From DATKPC01 sp035524275 (GTDB lineage: Bacteria > Pseudomonadota > Gammaproteobacteria > Burkholderiales > Burkholderiaceae_F): DNA of 61,492 nt. The stretch covers positions 1-61,492 of the forward strand of contig DATKPC010000080.1 of assembly GCA_035524275.1 (NCBI GenBank), written 5' to 3'. Positions 17,566-26,218 of the stretch are shown one piece after another; position 1 is the first letter of the stretch; every line of letters begins with the position of its first letter. The translations under genes were made by a program, and so were the position numbers. Under the pieces are notes generated by a model. The model was not told where the DNA came from, ran no database searches, and was given only the letters and a program-made list of their open reading frames with translations.

Positions 17566-18389
17566 CTCACCATCTCCAGGTCCGCGCCCGCGCCCGTGGC
17601 GGCGATGCGCGTCAGGTCCCAGCCGCATGCTGCCGCGGCGACTCGTTCCGCCCCTGCCGGGCCGTTGAGCACGCCGCCGAATCGAAGCTCGACATGCCGT
17701 CCACCCGGCCGCAACGCGGCCATTCGCTCGAAGAGCGTACCGGCAGCGCTGCGATCCATACCCAGGAAAAGCAGCCGAAATACCCGCATGTCCGCGGCGG
17801 CCTGGCCCGCGCGCACGACCGCCAGCGCGGCGTCGAGGCTGCGCGCGGTCGGCCGCACGGCGACCAGCACTTCGCCGTCGTCCGCGTGCGACGACGGCAG
17901 GCCGCGCAGGCACGCGAGGGCGCGGATCCCGATGAAAGCGAGAATCCAGTCGTAGCGCGCGGCATCGATGCCCGCGCCAGCCAGCACGCGATCAAGGCGC
18001 GGCGCCGGGCCGGCGGCGCCGCCGGCGAGCGCCCGCGCCGCCGAGGCGACCGCGAGGCGCGGTGCCGCCGGTGCCAGCGCCGCATCGAGCGACGCGTGGC
18101 GCGCGAGCACGTCGGCGAGGTCGCGCCGCAACGAGACGCCGAGCGACGACGCGAGATGCAGCCGCGCCGCATCCAGCGCCAGCGTCGTGCCCTGCTGCCG
18201 CGCGACGGCCGCGGCGAATCCCGCCAGCAGCCCGACCCGATCGTCGTCGACGCTGCCCGGTATGACGATCGGAAGCATCCGGGGCCCGGTGCCGCCGAAG
18301 AGGCGCCGCAGCGTCGCGGCCTGGTCGGCGGCGACCGCGGGCCGCGCGCCGTACCCGCCGGGTGACGTCTCGGGCATCGGCTCAGGCAT
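17562..18389 (-). CDS. flhG: FlhG-like flagellar number regulator, degenerate P-loop
   Basis: A protein of about 275 residues in the position of FlhG/FleN (MinD-like ATPase) between flhF and fliA. The usual GKGGVGKT Walker A at the N-terminus is not present; the equivalent stretch reads VIPGSVDDDRVGLLAGFAAA. Later parts keep the MinD-like pattern (YDWILAFIGIRALACL, VAVRPTARSLDAALAVVRAG, MRVFRLLFLG). The gene may thus be a non-ATP-binding relative. ATG at 18389 overlaps the flhF stop; GTG at 18392 is an alternative. Assignment relies largely on position. Confidence 0.75.
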   Translation of the reverse strand: MPEPMPETSPGGYGARPAVAADQAATLRRLFGGTGPRMLPIVIPGSVDDDRVGLLAGFAAAVARQQGTTLALDAARLHLASSLGVSLRRDLADVLARHASLDAALAPAAPRLAVASAARALAGGAAGPAPRLDRVLAGAGIDAARYDWILAFIGIRALACLRGLPSSHADDGEVLVAVRPTARSLDAALAVVRAGQAAADMRVFRLLFLGMDRSAAGTLFERMAALRPGGRHVELRFGGVLNGPAGAERVAAAACGWDLTRIAATGAGADLEMVS

Positions 18390-20172
18390 CACGACGCTGA
18401 CGAACCGCCGCGGCGGCGATCGCGTTGGCCTCCGCCGCTTCGAGGCCGAACCGTTCGTGGATCGGCTTCAGCGCAACGTGCGCCAGCATCGGGGCGTTTG
18501 CGGCATGCCAGTCCTCCGGTACCCGCTGGCCGTTGGTCAGGCCGAGGACCCGCAGCTGGTGCCGCATCACGCAGTCGAGCGCGGCGCCGCACCGCGCGGC
18601 CTCGTCGATCTTGGTCAGGATGGCGCCGGCCGCGTCGGCGGCGCGCCAGGCGCGCGCCACGTCTTCCAGCGTCTCGACGTGGAGCGCGGCATTGAGCAGC
18701 AGCAGGCGACGCGGCGCACGATCGCCGAACCGCGCCGCATCCAGCATCGCCAGCGTCTCGCCGACGCGATCGTCGCGCTGCGATACCCCGCAGGTATCGA
18801 TCAGCACCAGCTTCTTGCCCTTCATCGCGACCAGGATCTCCGCCAGCGTCGCGGCGTCGTGCGCGATCTGCACGGGCGCGCCGAGGATGCGGCCGTAGGT
18901 CCGCAACTGCTCGTGCGCGCCGACCCGATACGAATCGAGCGTCACGAGGCCGAGGTTCGCCGCGCCGTGGCGCACCGCGAAGCGCGCCGCGAGCTTGGCA
19001 AGCGTCGTCGTCTTGCCGACGCCGGTCGGCCCGATCAGCGCGATGGCGCCGCCGGCATCCAGCAGTTCGGGCGTCGGATCGGCGCACTTGACGTTCGCCG
19101 CGATGGCCTGCTGCAACCAGGCATCGACGTCGGCGAGCCCCACGCCCTGCGGCGCGCGCTGCGCGATATAGCGCGCCAAGGCCGCCGAAAAGCCGCAGGT
19201 CAGCAGGCGAATCAGCACATGCACCGTCGCGACGTTCGTCGGCGCGGCGGCGGCCGCGGTATTCGACGGCGGCGCGACCGTCGCGGCGGTCGCGGCGGGT
19301 CGGTCGGCCGGCACGGCGGCCGGCCCCCGCGCGGCGGCGGCCAGCGTCGTGGCAAGGCTTGAGCCCAGCGCCGCCAACTGCTGGTTGAACGCGTTGCGCA
19401 ACGCCTGCAGTTCGGCGATCACCCGCGGGTCGTCGGCCAGCGTGCTCGTCGGATGGGTCGTCGCCGCGGGCGTCGCTGCGGCGGCCGCCGCGGCAAGCTC
19501 TCCGGCCGCGGCGGGTTCCGCCGGCAAGGCGTCCACGGCACGCGGGCCTTCGTCGACGTCGTACATCAGGCGCGACGGACGCCGCCTGAAGACCGCCGGA
19601 GGAGCGTCCGTCGACGGCGCCCGCGGCGCCGGGTCCGCCCTGCCGGCCACGGCGGGAGCCGGGCGCCCGGCTTCTGCACCCCTTGCGGTCTGCGGCTTCG
19701 CGACCCCGCGCGGCGCCGCGGTTCGTGCCGACGTCGTCGCGATCGGTGCGGACGAAGCGGCCGGCGCGGCGCCGTCGCGCGGCGTCGCGGCCGCAAGTGC
19801 GTCGGACGGCTCCCCGGCCGCCCCTTGAAGCGCACGTCGCGCGGCCGGGCGCGCGTTGCTGTTTCCGAAGCGCACGCTGGCCCCTTTCCACTGCGGCGGC
19901 GTCCACGGGCGGACGTCCTCGTCGGCCTCCTCCGGGGTCGTCGCGACCGACGCGTACATCGCCGCTCCTTCCCGGACGGAGTCGAACCGCGACGGCGCGA
20001 CCGCGACCTCGCCCTCGACGATGGCCTCGACCGCATGCGGCGCCGCGGCGAGGATCTCGACCTGGTTGCCGAGACGCCGGTTCGCCAGGATGACGGCGTC
20101 GCCGCCGAGTTCGCGGCGAACGGCGTCCATCGCCATCCGTGCCGTCGGTGCCAGGAATCGCTTGAAGCCCAC
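18382..20172 (-). CDS. flhF: Flagellar biosynthesis SRP-type GTPase FlhF
   Basis: GTPase that places the flagellum, 596 residues. The C-terminal NG domain has G1 GPTGVGKTTTLAKLAARF near residues 380-397, the following VTLDSYRVGAHEQLRTYG, G3 DTCGVSQRDDRV and G4 TKIDEAA. The N-terminal B domain begins MGFKRFLAPTARMAMDAVRR. Between them is a very long Ala/Pro-rich linker (about residues 90-330), the main reason the protein exceeds typical FlhF lengths of about 400-500. It overlaps flhG and follows flhA by 78 bp. Confidence 0.95.
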   Translation of the reverse strand: MGFKRFLAPTARMAMDAVRRELGGDAVILANRRLGNQVEILAAAPHAVEAIVEGEVAVAPSRFDSVREGAAMYASVATTPEEADEDVRPWTPPQWKGASVRFGNSNARPAARRALQGAAGEPSDALAAATPRDGAAPAASSAPIATTSARTAAPRGVAKPQTARGAEAGRPAPAVAGRADPAPRAPSTDAPPAVFRRRPSRLMYDVDEGPRAVDALPAEPAAAGELAAAAAAATPAATTHPTSTLADDPRVIAELQALRNAFNQQLAALGSSLATTLAAAARGPAAVPADRPAATAATVAPPSNTAAAAAPTNVATVHVLIRLLTCGFSAALARYIAQRAPQGVGLADVDAWLQQAIAANVKCADPTPELLDAGGAIALIGPTGVGKTTTLAKLAARFAVRHGAANLGLVTLDSYRVGAHEQLRTYGRILGAPVQIAHDAATLAEILVAMKGKKLVLIDTCGVSQRDDRVGETLAMLDAARFGDRAPRRLLLLNAALHVETLEDVARAWRAADAAGAILTKIDEAARCGAALDCVMRHQLRVLGLTNGQRVPEDWHAANAPMLAHVALKPIHERFGLEAAEANAIAAAAVRQRRDA

Positions 20173-20250
20173 GTCAGTGCTCCCCTGCTAAATCAATCGG
20201 TCGCGACGCCGTCCTCGCGTCGGGCGGCGTGCCCGGGCGACGCCGCCGTA

Positions 20251-22347
20251 TCATCCCTGCGCTCCCGCTCCGCCCACGACGGAGCTGACGCGGATCGAGC
20301 TCGTGTCCGGCACTTCGGAGTGGCCGAGCACGCGCATCCGCGGCGCCGCGCGCCGCAGCAGCTTCGTCAGCGCGAGCCGCAGCCGGTCGGGAACCAGCAG
20401 CGTCGGCGCCAGCCCCATCTGTTCCTGCCGCTGCATGGCCTGCGCCGCGCCCCGCTGCAGCAGGTCCACGAGGCCCGGTTCGATCGCCGGCGCGTCGCCG
20501 CCATTCGCGATCGACTGCGCCAGGACGCGCTCGAGTTCCGGGTCCAGCGCGATGACCTGCAGCTCGCGCGCCGTGCCGAACAGCGTCTGCGCGATCGAGG
20601 CCCGCAGCGCCGCGCGGACGTGCGTCGTCAGTTCCGCGGCATCCGTCGTTCGTGCCGCATGGTCCGCGAGCGTCTCGACGATCGTGCGCATGTCGCGGAT
20701 GTGGATGCCGTCCTCCAGCAGGCTCGACAGCACGCGCTGCAGCGTGCCGAGCGGTATCAGCTTCGGCACCAGGTCGTCGACGAGCTTCGGCTGCGTGCGG
20801 CCGACATGGTCGAGCAGGGCCTGGGTCTCCGCGCGGCCGAGCAGCTGGCCGGCGTTGGACAGCAGCAGGTGGTTGATGTGGGTCGCGATCACGGTCGCGC
20901 AGTCGACGACCGTGTAGCCCAGGACCTGCGCCTGCTCGCGCGACCGGGCGTCGATCCAGACGGCCGGCAGCCCGAAGGCCGGATCCTGCGTCGGCGTGCC
21001 GGGCAGCGTCTGCGTCACGCCCCCGGGATTGATCGCGAGCCACATCCCGTTGAAGCCTTCGCCTTCGCCGACGACGACCCCCTTCAGCATCACGCGGTAC
21101 TGGCTCGGCTTCAGTTCGAGGTTGTCGCGGATGTGAACGGCCGGCGGAAGGAAGCCGATGTCCTGCGCGAACTTGCGCCGGATCGCCTTGATCCGCTTCA
21201 GCAGTTCGCCGTCCTGCGCCTTGTCGACCAGCGTAATCAGCCGGTAGCCCACCTCCAGCCCGAGCACGTCGACCGGCACGACGTCGTCCCAGCTCGCTTC
21301 CTGCGGCGGCGCCACCGTCTCGACCGCCGGCGCCGCGGCCTGCGCCTTCGCCGCCTGCTCCCGCTGGCGCAGGAACCAGGCGCCGTAGCCGCAGCCTGCC
21401 GCCAGCAGCAGGAAGACGAACGACGGCATGCCCGGCACGACGCCGAGGATCGCCAGGATGCCCGCGGTGACGCCGAGGGCCCGCGGGATCGCGAACATCT
21501 GCTGCAGCAGTTCGTGGCTGAGGTCGCTCTCGTCCTCGCCCACGCGCGCGACCATCAGGCCGGCGGCGATCGAGATGACGAGCGACGGGATCTGCGCGAC
21601 CAGGCCGTCGCCGATCGTCAGCAGCACGTAGTTGTCGACGGCGTTGATGATCGGCATCCCGTGCTGCAGGACGCCGACCGCGAAGCCGCCGATGACGTTG
21701 ATGAAGAGGATCAGCACGCCGGCGAAGGCGTCGCCGCGGACGAACTTGCTCGCGCCGTCCATCGCGCCGAAGAAGTCGGCCTCCTGCGCCAGCTCGCCGC
21801 GGCGCCGCTTCGCCTCCTTGTCGTCGATCAGGCCGGCGTTCATGTCGGCGTCGATCGCCATCTGCTTGCCCGGCATCGCGTCGAGGGTGAAGCGCGCGGC
21901 GACCTCGGCAATCCGGCCCGCGCCCTTCGTGACGACCGAGAAGTTGATGACGATCAGGATCGCGAACACGACGAGGCCGACGGCGAAGTTGCCGCCGATC
22001 ACGAAGTGGCCGAACGCCTCGATGACGCGGCCGGCCGCGGCGCCGCCGGTGTGGCCGTTGACGAGCACCGCGCGCGTCGAGGCGACGTTGAGCGACAGGC
22101 GCATCAGCGTCGTGAGCAGCAGGACCGTCGGGAAGACCGAGAACTCCAGGACCCGGCGCGTGTAGGACGCGATCATCAGCGTGATGAGCGCGATCGCGAT
22201 GTTGAACGTGAACAGCAGGTCCAGGATGAACGGCGGCAACGGCAGGATCATCATCGCCAGCATCAGGAACACCAGCAGCGGCACGGCCAGCGCGCGCCAT
22301 GGCACGGCCTGCACCAGCGGGTGGTCGAGGAGGGTGGCGGCGGCCAT
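20251..22347 (-). CDS. flhA: Flagellar export gate protein FlhA
   Basis: Inner-membrane core of the flagellar type III export gate, 698 residues, typical length. About eight transmembrane segments occupy residues 20-330 (for example LLVFLMLAMMILPLPPFILD). The conserved FHIPEP region reads FTLDAMPGKQMAIDADMNAG. The C-terminal cytoplasmic domain that docks chaperone-substrate complexes follows, with RDNLELKPSQYRVMLKG. It lies 19 bp after flhB. Confidence 0.98.
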   Translation of the reverse strand: MAAATLLDHPLVQAVPWRALAVPLLVFLMLAMMILPLPPFILDLLFTFNIAIALITLMIASYTRRVLEFSVFPTVLLLTTLMRLSLNVASTRAVLVNGHTGGAAAGRVIEAFGHFVIGGNFAVGLVVFAILIVINFSVVTKGAGRIAEVAARFTLDAMPGKQMAIDADMNAGLIDDKEAKRRRGELAQEADFFGAMDGASKFVRGDAFAGVLILFINVIGGFAVGVLQHGMPIINAVDNYVLLTIGDGLVAQIPSLVISIAAGLMVARVGEDESDLSHELLQQMFAIPRALGVTAGILAILGVVPGMPSFVFLLLAAGCGYGAWFLRQREQAAKAQAAAPAVETVAPPQEASWDDVVPVDVLGLEVGYRLITLVDKAQDGELLKRIKAIRRKFAQDIGFLPPAVHIRDNLELKPSQYRVMLKGVVVGEGEGFNGMWLAINPGGVTQTLPGTPTQDPAFGLPAVWIDARSREQAQVLGYTVVDCATVIATHINHLLLSNAGQLLGRAETQALLDHVGRTQPKLVDDLVPKLIPLGTLQRVLSSLLEDGIHIRDMRTIVETLADHAARTTDAAELTTHVRAALRASIAQTLFGTARELQVIALDPELERVLAQSIANGGDAPAIEPGLVDLLQRGAAQAMQRQEQMGLAPTLLVPDRLRLALTKLLRRAAPRMRVLGHSEVPDTSSIRVSSVVGGAGAQG

Positions 22348-22366
22348 CGTGGCGGTCCTTCAGGGC

Positions 22367-23518
22367 TCAGGCGGTGGCGCGCGGCTGCAGCGGGTCCATG
22401 CCGTCCGGCACCTCGATGTCGCGCGGCTCGACCGGCCGCGGCCCGGCGCCCGCCGCGTAGCGGCGCAGCTGGTGCACGTAGGCGAGAACCTGGGCGACCG
22501 CGGTGTAGAGCGCGGCGGGAATGGGTTCGTTGATTTCCGCGTGCCGGTACAGCGCGCGGGCGAGCGGCGGCGCCTCGAGGCGCGGCACGCCGTGCTCGCG
22601 CGCCAGCGCCTTGATCGTCTCGGCCACCGCATCGTGCCCCTTGGCGACGACGACCGGCGCGACGTGGCGCTGTTCCAGGTATTTCAACGCGACGGCGAAG
22701 TGCTGCGGGTTCGTCACGACGACGTCGGCCTTCGGCACCGCGGCCATCATCCGCTTGCGGGCCATCGCGCGCATCGCGTTGCGGATGCGGCCCTTGATCC
22801 GCGGATCGCCCTCCGCGTCCTTGGCCTCCCGCTTCGCCTCCTCCGGCGTCATCATCAGCTGCTTGCGGTAGCGCCACCACTGCAGGGGGGCCTCGATCGC
22901 GGCGAGCAGCGCGACGACGCCGACCATCGCGGCGATCGCGGTGAGCAGCAGGTCACCGGCTTCACCCAGGGCCGCCGGCAGCGACGAGGACGACGCCAGG
23001 GCCGCGAAGCGTTCGATGCGGCTGCGGACGAGCGACACCGCGACGCTGCCGAGGACCGCGACGACGACGATCGCCTTGCCGAGCTCGATCATCCCGTTGG
23101 CGGAGAACAGCCGCCCGAACCCGGTCATCGGATTGAGGCGCTCGGCATCCGGCGCCACGACGTCGAGGTTGAACATCAATCCGCCCATCGCCACCGGCCC
23201 GATCGCGGCGGCGACGCACAACACGGCGAACACCGGGACCAGCGAGGTCATGGCCGCCATCACGGCGCGCATCAGGCGGTCGCCCATCGCCGCCGGATTC
23301 GCCGCCGCGGCCGCGTCAAACGTCAGTCCGTGGACCAGCCATTGCGTGGCGGCGTCGCGCAGCGACGCGCCGAGCGCGAAGAGCAGCGCCGCCGCGGCGC
23401 CGAGCATCAGCCCGTGCGACAGGTAGCGCGAGCGGGCGACATTGCCCTTGCTGCGCGCATCGGCGAGCCGCTTGGCTGACGGCTCGATGGTTCTTTCTTG
23501 TCCGGATTCCTCGGCCAT
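22367..23518 (-). CDS. flhB: Flagellar export specificity protein FlhB (NPQH variant)
   Basis: Inner-membrane export switch protein of 383 residues. The N-terminus (MAEESGQERTIEPSAKRLAD) and four membrane segments are typical. The autocleavage loop reads N270-P-Q-H273 where the family nearly always has NPTH. Asn and Pro, the cleavage residues, are kept. ATG at 23518 is preceded by AGGA at 5 bases. It is the first gene of the flhBAFG-fliA unit and has a sigma-28 promoter about 110 bp upstream. Confidence 0.96.
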   Translation of the reverse strand: MAEESGQERTIEPSAKRLADARSKGNVARSRYLSHGLMLGAAAALLFALGASLRDAATQWLVHGLTFDAAAAANPAAMGDRLMRAVMAAMTSLVPVFAVLCVAAAIGPVAMGGLMFNLDVVAPDAERLNPMTGFGRLFSANGMIELGKAIVVVAVLGSVAVSLVRSRIERFAALASSSSLPAALGEAGDLLLTAIAAMVGVVALLAAIEAPLQWWRYRKQLMMTPEEAKREAKDAEGDPRIKGRIRNAMRAMARKRMMAAVPKADVVVTNPQHFAVALKYLEQRHVAPVVVAKGHDAVAETIKALAREHGVPRLEAPPLARALYRHAEINEPIPAALYTAVAQVLAYVHQLRRYAAGAGPRPVEPRDIEVPDGMDPLQPRATA

Positions 23519-23627
23519 GCGGTCCTGCCGGCATTTCCGCCGGCAAGCGCCGGCAGCCTCGTTCCCGGCCGGAATGCCGGGATTCGGCACCGATTATTGG
23601 CAAGGGACCGCGGGCTCGAACCGGGGA

Positions 23628-23654
23628 ATATCGGCATCGGCACACGGTTCTTTA
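23628..23654 (-). promoter_or_regulatory. Sigma-28 promoter of flhB-flhA-flhF-flhG-fliA
   Basis: On the minus strand: TAAAGAAC-N11-GCCGATAT, near consensus in both boxes with exact spacing. The -10 ends 110 bp before the flhB ATG. It would let FliA amplify its own operon. The 276-bp region around it (23519-23794) is the divergent gap between flhB and the ORF at 23795; I see no other clear signal except a palindromic cggc-rich stretch near 23529-23580. Confidence 0.85.
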
Positions 23655-23794
23655 GGGCCACGCGGCGGCGCGTCGATGGGGTTGCGAAAGGCGGAATTGC
23701 CCCGTCAACGCCGCCCGCCGCTCAAGAACAGGGCATCGGTTCCGAATGAAGCCTCGTAGGGCTTGCGCGGTGCATGGCCCAGCGGGGGAAAGAG

Positions 23795-24265
23795 ATGACG
23801 CGTATTGAACTGGTGCGGCGGCTGGCGGAATTCGCCACCCGGCCGGTCGAGGAAGTGGCCAGCCGCGGATCGCAGGATGCCGGCACGCACGAGGTCCAGA
23901 ACGGCGGCGAGCTCTTCGTGTGGTTCGAGGACACGTCGACCCGTCGGCGCCAGGGGCGGCGCGGCATTGCCGGATTGCCGGAATCGCTGCTGCCCTACCT
24001 GAACCGGATGCGCGTCGTCGACCGCCGCTTCGTCGAAGGCCACCTGCACCTGCTGTCGGCGGTACGGATCCGCTGCGGCGAGAGTGTCGGCGAGTGCGTC
24101 GCCGCGATCTACACGGCGGCGCTGTCGGTCGGCACCGTGGCCTGGATCGGCAGCGGCGCGCAGTACGAGGCGGCGTGGAAGGAGATGTTTCCCAGCGCGG
24201 CGCCGGAGCTGCGGACGCCACGGAGTTTCGGTCCGAACTGGTCGCAAGGGGCGCGTCGGCGATAG
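23795..24265 (+). CDS. Uncharacterised protein, 156 residues
   Basis: I do not recognise this gene. It encodes a mixed alpha/beta protein with a basic C-terminus and no signal peptide or obvious membrane segment apart from a moderately hydrophobic stretch (VGECVAAIYTAALSVGTVAW). The ATG at 23795 is chosen because GGGGGAAAG lies just before it; an in-frame ATG at 23774 is possible. It is divergent from flhB and convergent with ycgR. A weak sigma-28-like sequence (TCAAGAAC-N11-TCCGAATG) lies at 23722-23748. The reverse frame is also open but lacks a start signal. Confidence 0.6.
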   Translation: MTRIELVRRLAEFATRPVEEVASRGSQDAGTHEVQNGGELFVWFEDTSTRRRQGRRGIAGLPESLLPYLNRMRVVDRRFVEGHLHLLSAVRIRCGESVGECVAAIYTAALSVGTVAWIGSGAQYEAAWKEMFPSAAPELRTPRSFGPNWSQGARRR

Positions 24266-24338
24266 CTTGCGGGGCTCCCCCGCCGGTCTGCACGCCCCTT
24301 GACCGCTTCGCCGCGAACGCGGCGAACGAACTCGAGGC

Positions 24339-25109
24339 CTACGCCGTCACGTTGCGCGGCGCGTTCGCGACCCGGCGCTGGTCGGCGTCGACCTTGTTGA
24401 CGTAGCGCTGCAGCATCAGCCGGCCCTGCGGGCTCAAGTCGGTGAACTGGCAGCCGAAGCACTGCGGCGACTCGTCGCCGTGCTGCCGTCCCCGCGAGTT
24501 GCGAACGAGCATCGCGATCGGCACCGAGCCGACGCCCGGCAGATCGAGGAAGCAGTTCTCGACTTCCGAATCGACCTCGAGCCGGAAGCGCTGCGGCGAG
24601 CTGAGAACGGCCATGCCGCCGACGCTCAAGTCGATCACCCGCAGCGACTCGTATTCGTTCGACCCCGGGGCGCTCGGCACGAGGACCGTCGCCGGCTTCG
24701 TGAGCGGCGTGCGGACGCGGAAACTGTCGCGCCGCTGCAGGCGCAGCACCTGGTCCGGCAGGCGGACGCGGAAGGCCGGGCGCCCGTCGCAGGCGACGGC
24801 CTCGGCGCGCTCGGCGCTGAACTGCAGCTTGATGTTGGCGACAAAGGCGACGAACGTGAGGTGCTCCGCCGCCAGCAGGCGGCGCTGCGCCGCCGGGTCG
24901 CTGACGCCGTCGAGCACGAGTTCCTCGAAGCGCGGCTTGACCTGCAGCACGATCGTCACCGCGAAGTCGCTTTCGCGACCGTAGTAGGCGGTCACCGGCG
25001 TGCCCTCGTCGCGCAGCTGCTCCAGCAGCGCGACGATCTCCAGCCGCGAATAGAGCATGTAGCGCTCCAGTTCCGGCGACTCGGCCTCGGGAAATGGCGT
25101 CGTCTGCAT
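24339..25109 (-). CDS. ycgR: YcgR-type c-di-GMP-binding flagellar brake protein
   Basis: Cytosolic PilZ protein of 256 residues that slows or stops the motor when c-di-GMP is high. The N-terminal YcgR domain (residues about 10-115) is followed by the PilZ domain with the binding residues R127xxxR131 (QRRDSFRVRTP) and D160-x-S-x-x-G165 (DLSVGG). It lies 32 bp after a GT2 gene on the same strand, so the two may be cotranscribed. It sits beside the flagellar genes, as its function predicts. Confidence 0.92.
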   Translation of the reverse strand: MQTTPFPEAESPELERYMLYSRLEIVALLEQLRDEGTPVTAYYGRESDFAVTIVLQVKPRFEELVLDGVSDPAAQRRLLAAEHLTFVAFVANIKLQFSAERAEAVACDGRPAFRVRLPDQVLRLQRRDSFRVRTPLTKPATVLVPSAPGSNEYESLRVIDLSVGGMAVLSSPQRFRLEVDSEVENCFLDLPGVGSVPIAMLVRNSRGRQHGDESPQCFGCQFTDLSPQGRLMLQRYVNKVDADQRRVANAPRNVTA

Positions 25110-25141
25110 GGGTCGGTTCCCCCAGGGGTGGTCGCGCCGCG

Positions 25142-25924
25142 TCAGCCCGCTGCGCGCCGCGCGCGCGTCGAATCCGGCTTGGCGATGGCCGGCATGGCGA
25201 CGCCGCGCGATTCGATGTAGGCGCGCCGCACCGCATGGTTGTCGTCACGCGGATCCAGCGCCGCATAGACGGTCAGGCGGCCCGTCGCGCCGTGCGCCGG
25301 TTCGCGCCGCAGGCGCTCGAACACGAGCCGGTCCTCGCCGTCGCCGCCGGAAAACGGCGCCATGCTCCAGAGCGGCAGGGCGTCGGGCAGCGCGACCTTG
25401 TCGATCATCAGCGCCGACGGCCGGACGAAGCCGCCGAACCGCTCGGCATAGATCCCGAGTCCCGGACCGACGCTCTCGATGCCGTCCTCGCACAGCGCCG
25501 TCGCGCGGTCCGGATCCGCGTACCAGCACAGCGAATAGGCCCACTTGCGCCCGTCGATCGCGCGGACGATCGCGTCCAGGTGGTCGGGCGCCCACCAGTC
25601 GTCGTCATCGAGGTAGGCGACGCGGGCCGATGCCGCGCAGAAGCTCAAGATGGTCCGCAGCGAGCCGCCGTAGTGCGACGCATGCACGCCGCCGTGGCGC
25701 TGCGACGTCGAATAGCCGAGGTTGAGCCAGGTGAGCGTCCTGTTCGCCGGGCAGCGCGCCACGAGCTGATCGTAGAGCGCCTGCGAGCGGCCGCCCGGAT
25801 CGACGTCGACGCCGACCAGCACCTGGACGCGACCGGCGAACGACTGAGCGAAAACCGAATCGACGGCGCGCAACAGGCTGTCGCGGCAGACGGTGACGAT
25901 GGCGACGGCGGCGTCGAATTGCAT
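25142..25924 (-). CDS. Family 2 glycosyltransferase
   Basis: GT-A type glycosyltransferase of 260 residues. The N-terminus MQFDAAVAIVTVCRDSLLRA and DSVFAQSFAGRVQVLVGVD is the nucleotide-sugar-binding half. RVAYLDDDDWWAPDHLDAIV carries the metal-binding DxD. The ATG at 25924 is preferred over 25972 because the fold begins there. It precedes ycgR. It is likely part of the flagellin glycosylation set, given its neighbours, but the sugar is unknown. Confidence 0.85.
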   Translation of the reverse strand: MQFDAAVAIVTVCRDSLLRAVDSVFAQSFAGRVQVLVGVDVDPGGRSQALYDQLVARCPANRTLTWLNLGYSTSQRHGGVHASHYGGSLRTILSFCAASARVAYLDDDDWWAPDHLDAIVRAIDGRKWAYSLCWYADPDRATALCEDGIESVGPGLGIYAERFGGFVRPSALMIDKVALPDALPLWSMAPFSGGDGEDRLVFERLRREPAHGATGRLTVYAALDPRDDNHAVRRAYIESRGVAMPAIAKPDSTRARRAAG

Positions 25925-26218
25925 CGGGAGCGTGGCGGTCCTTGATGTGCAGCCCGCGGATCGTCGGGCCAACCAGCCGGCGGAAGCCGGGATGCCGGCG
26001 GGTCGAGCCGGCCGCTTGCGGACGATTAGACACGCCGGGCGTCGCCGGCAAGCCTCGAATTGCCGGGCCCGGGCGGCCCAATTCTCCTCGCCCCGGCCGC
26101 CGGCGGGCGCGGCATCGAAATGGCCGGGCTTCCGCGGTCTTATCGGCGGCCCGGCGTCGCCGCGCTTGGCTAGATTGCCCGCAAACCAACAGAATCATGA
26201 TGCGGGGTAGCAGCGACG
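25925..26218. other. Divergent gap between GT2 and the TPR-OGT gene
   Basis: This 294-bp GC-rich region separates two divergent glycosyltransferase genes. It contains a perfect sigma-28 -10 (GCCGATAA, minus strand, 26142-26149) but no matching -35 at the right distance. No ORF or terminator is evident. Confidence 0.5.

Noticed and set aside
20187..20213. TAAATCAA-N11-GCCGTCCT on the plus strand between flhF and flhA
   Set aside because: It points antisense into flhA, the -10 matches only half, and no plus-strand gene follows.
19453..22533. A 1026-codon plus-strand frame opposite flhF and flhA
   Set aside because: It reads antisense through conserved FlhF and FlhA domains and has the composition of a shadow frame.
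26142..26149. Perfect sigma-28 -10 (GCCGATAA, minus strand) upstream of the GT2 gene
   Set aside because: No -35-like sequence lies at 11-12 bp, so I do not call a promoter.
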